This document shows, one piece after another, positions 63,528 to 64,000 of a stretch of 64,000 nt of DNA. Below the pieces are notes generated by a model. That model was not told where the DNA came from. It worked only from the letters and a program-made list of their open reading frames with translations, and ran no database searches. Origin of the DNA: Flavobacterium psychrophilum (GTDB taxonomy: Bacteria > Bacteroidota > Bacteroidia > Flavobacteriales > Flavobacteriaceae); contig CAMAWT010000002.1 in NCBI GenBank assembly GCA_945862065.1, positions 62,001 to 126,000 of the forward strand, in the 5' to 3' direction. Position numbers and translations under genes: made by a program. Within the stretch, counting starts at the first letter, position 1; each line of letters starts with the position of its first letter.

Positions 63528-64000
63528 ATGTGTAAAAAAATTAGTTGCCTTTTACTTTTACTTTTTCAACTGTCAATGGCACAACAAAAAATGGTAGTGT
63601 ATTTTGATAGTAATAAACACGAACTCAATCAGACCGAAACAGAGAAACTCAATCAATGGCTAACACTCAATAAAGAATCAAAAATTGTTGCCATAAATGG
63701 TTACACTGATGAAGATGGAAGCAATACCTTTAACGACTCATTAGCAAAAAGAAGGGTGCAATTTGTGTTTCATTTTATTCAAAATAAAATAAAAATCCGA
63801 GATGATTTTAAAACCCGTAGTTTTGGCGAAGATTTTAAACAAGCCATCAACAAAGCCGAAAACAGAAAAGTAACTCTTTATTATTTAGAACAAAAAGACC
63901 TTGCACAAGAGAATGAAATTCTCGGAATCAAAAAAGAAATCACCGAAACCCCAAAACCTGAAATCAATTTTCCAGACACACTCGTTTTTGAAAACCCCAA
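63528..64000 (+). CDS. OmpA-like domain protein, partial (C-terminus beyond window)
   Basis: ATG at 63528 opens a frame that stays open to the window edge (157 codons). A signal peptide (MCKKISCLLLLLFQLSMAQ) is followed by an OmpA-like peptidoglycan-binding domain: VVYFDSNKHELNQTETEKLNQW, VAINGYTDEDGSNTFNDSLAKRRVQFV (the D and R contact diaminopimelate in this family), then a spacer with KTRSFGEDFKQAINKAENRKVTLYY. The OmpA domain at the N-terminal side is less common; more domains may follow. It has a Cys in the signal region but the cleavage site looks like signal peptidase I. Confidence 0.8.
   Translation, partial: MCKKISCLLLLLFQLSMAQQKMVVYFDSNKHELNQTETEKLNQWLTLNKESKIVAINGYTDEDGSNTFNDSLAKRRVQFVFHFIQNKIKIRDDFKTRSFGEDFKQAINKAENRKVTLYYLEQKDLAQENEILGIKKEITETPKPEINFPDTLVFENP

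Overview
The window is AT-rich chromosomal DNA of a Bacteroidetes bacterium, almost certainly a Flavobacterium or close relative. The signs are SusC/SusD and other TonB-dependent receptors, C-terminal type IX secretion sorting domains, the gliding lipoprotein GldI, cyclophilin-FKBP fusions, a type II/type III glutamine synthetase pair, TAnnTTTG promoter boxes close to start codons, and dispersed flavobacterial intergenic repeats. No rRNA, tRNA, CRISPR array, transposase or prophage gene was seen.

Layout. 1-8.3 kb: partial YwqK-like gene, yidC, pyrG, then guaA and a LysM/OsmC/DUF3820 group, all on the minus strand. 8.6-15.9 kb: a probable sucrose-uptake locus with a LacI-type regulator, two palindromic operators, a TonB-dependent receptor, an SLC45-type transporter, a GH100-like glycosidase and a PfkB fructokinase. 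16.1-17.4 kb: a CLC protein with the motifs of the fluoride-exporting subclass. 17.6-28.7 kb: housekeeping genes (uvrA, rmuC, a pseudouridine synthase, trmL, an ABC ATPase, nrnA) and three peptidyl-prolyl isomerases including GldI. 28.7-33 kb: purM, a repeat-rich stretch with a VapBC-like module whose toxin gene has an internal stop, a bcp gene with a one-base frameshift in a homopolymer, an endonuclease III without cluster cysteines, and an ECF sigma factor. 33.3-50.3 kb: a beta-1,3-glucan (laminarin-like) utilisation locus with SusC, SusD, a PKD surface protein, two GH16 and one GH3 enzyme in one operon, a membrane-bound propeller/LuxR regulator and two T9SS-secreted binding proteins; a third GH16 lies at 58-59.7 kb. 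50.6-54.1 kb: a fused acyl-CoA mutase (IcmF type). 54.1-58 kb: small genes bracketed by two inverted copies of a MITE-like element, then terC. 59.8-63.3 kb: divergent glutamine synthetases. The end holds the start of an OmpA-like gene.

How it fits together. The two sugar loci follow the usual Bacteroidetes plan: a TonB receptor imports an oligosaccharide, periplasmic or cytoplasmic enzymes cut it, and a dedicated regulator sits beside them. In the beta-glucan locus the secreted GH16 and the T9SS binding proteins would act outside the cell, lipoproteins on the surface, and GH3 would finish to glucose.

Most notable: the MITE-like pair, one copy with a perfect 8-bp flanking duplication inside the overlapping stop codons of two convergent genes; the 40-bp direct repeats around the broken VapBC module; the shared TGINTS binding module in several beta-glucan proteins; and the CLC-F motifs. 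All family names come from reading translations; no database search was run.
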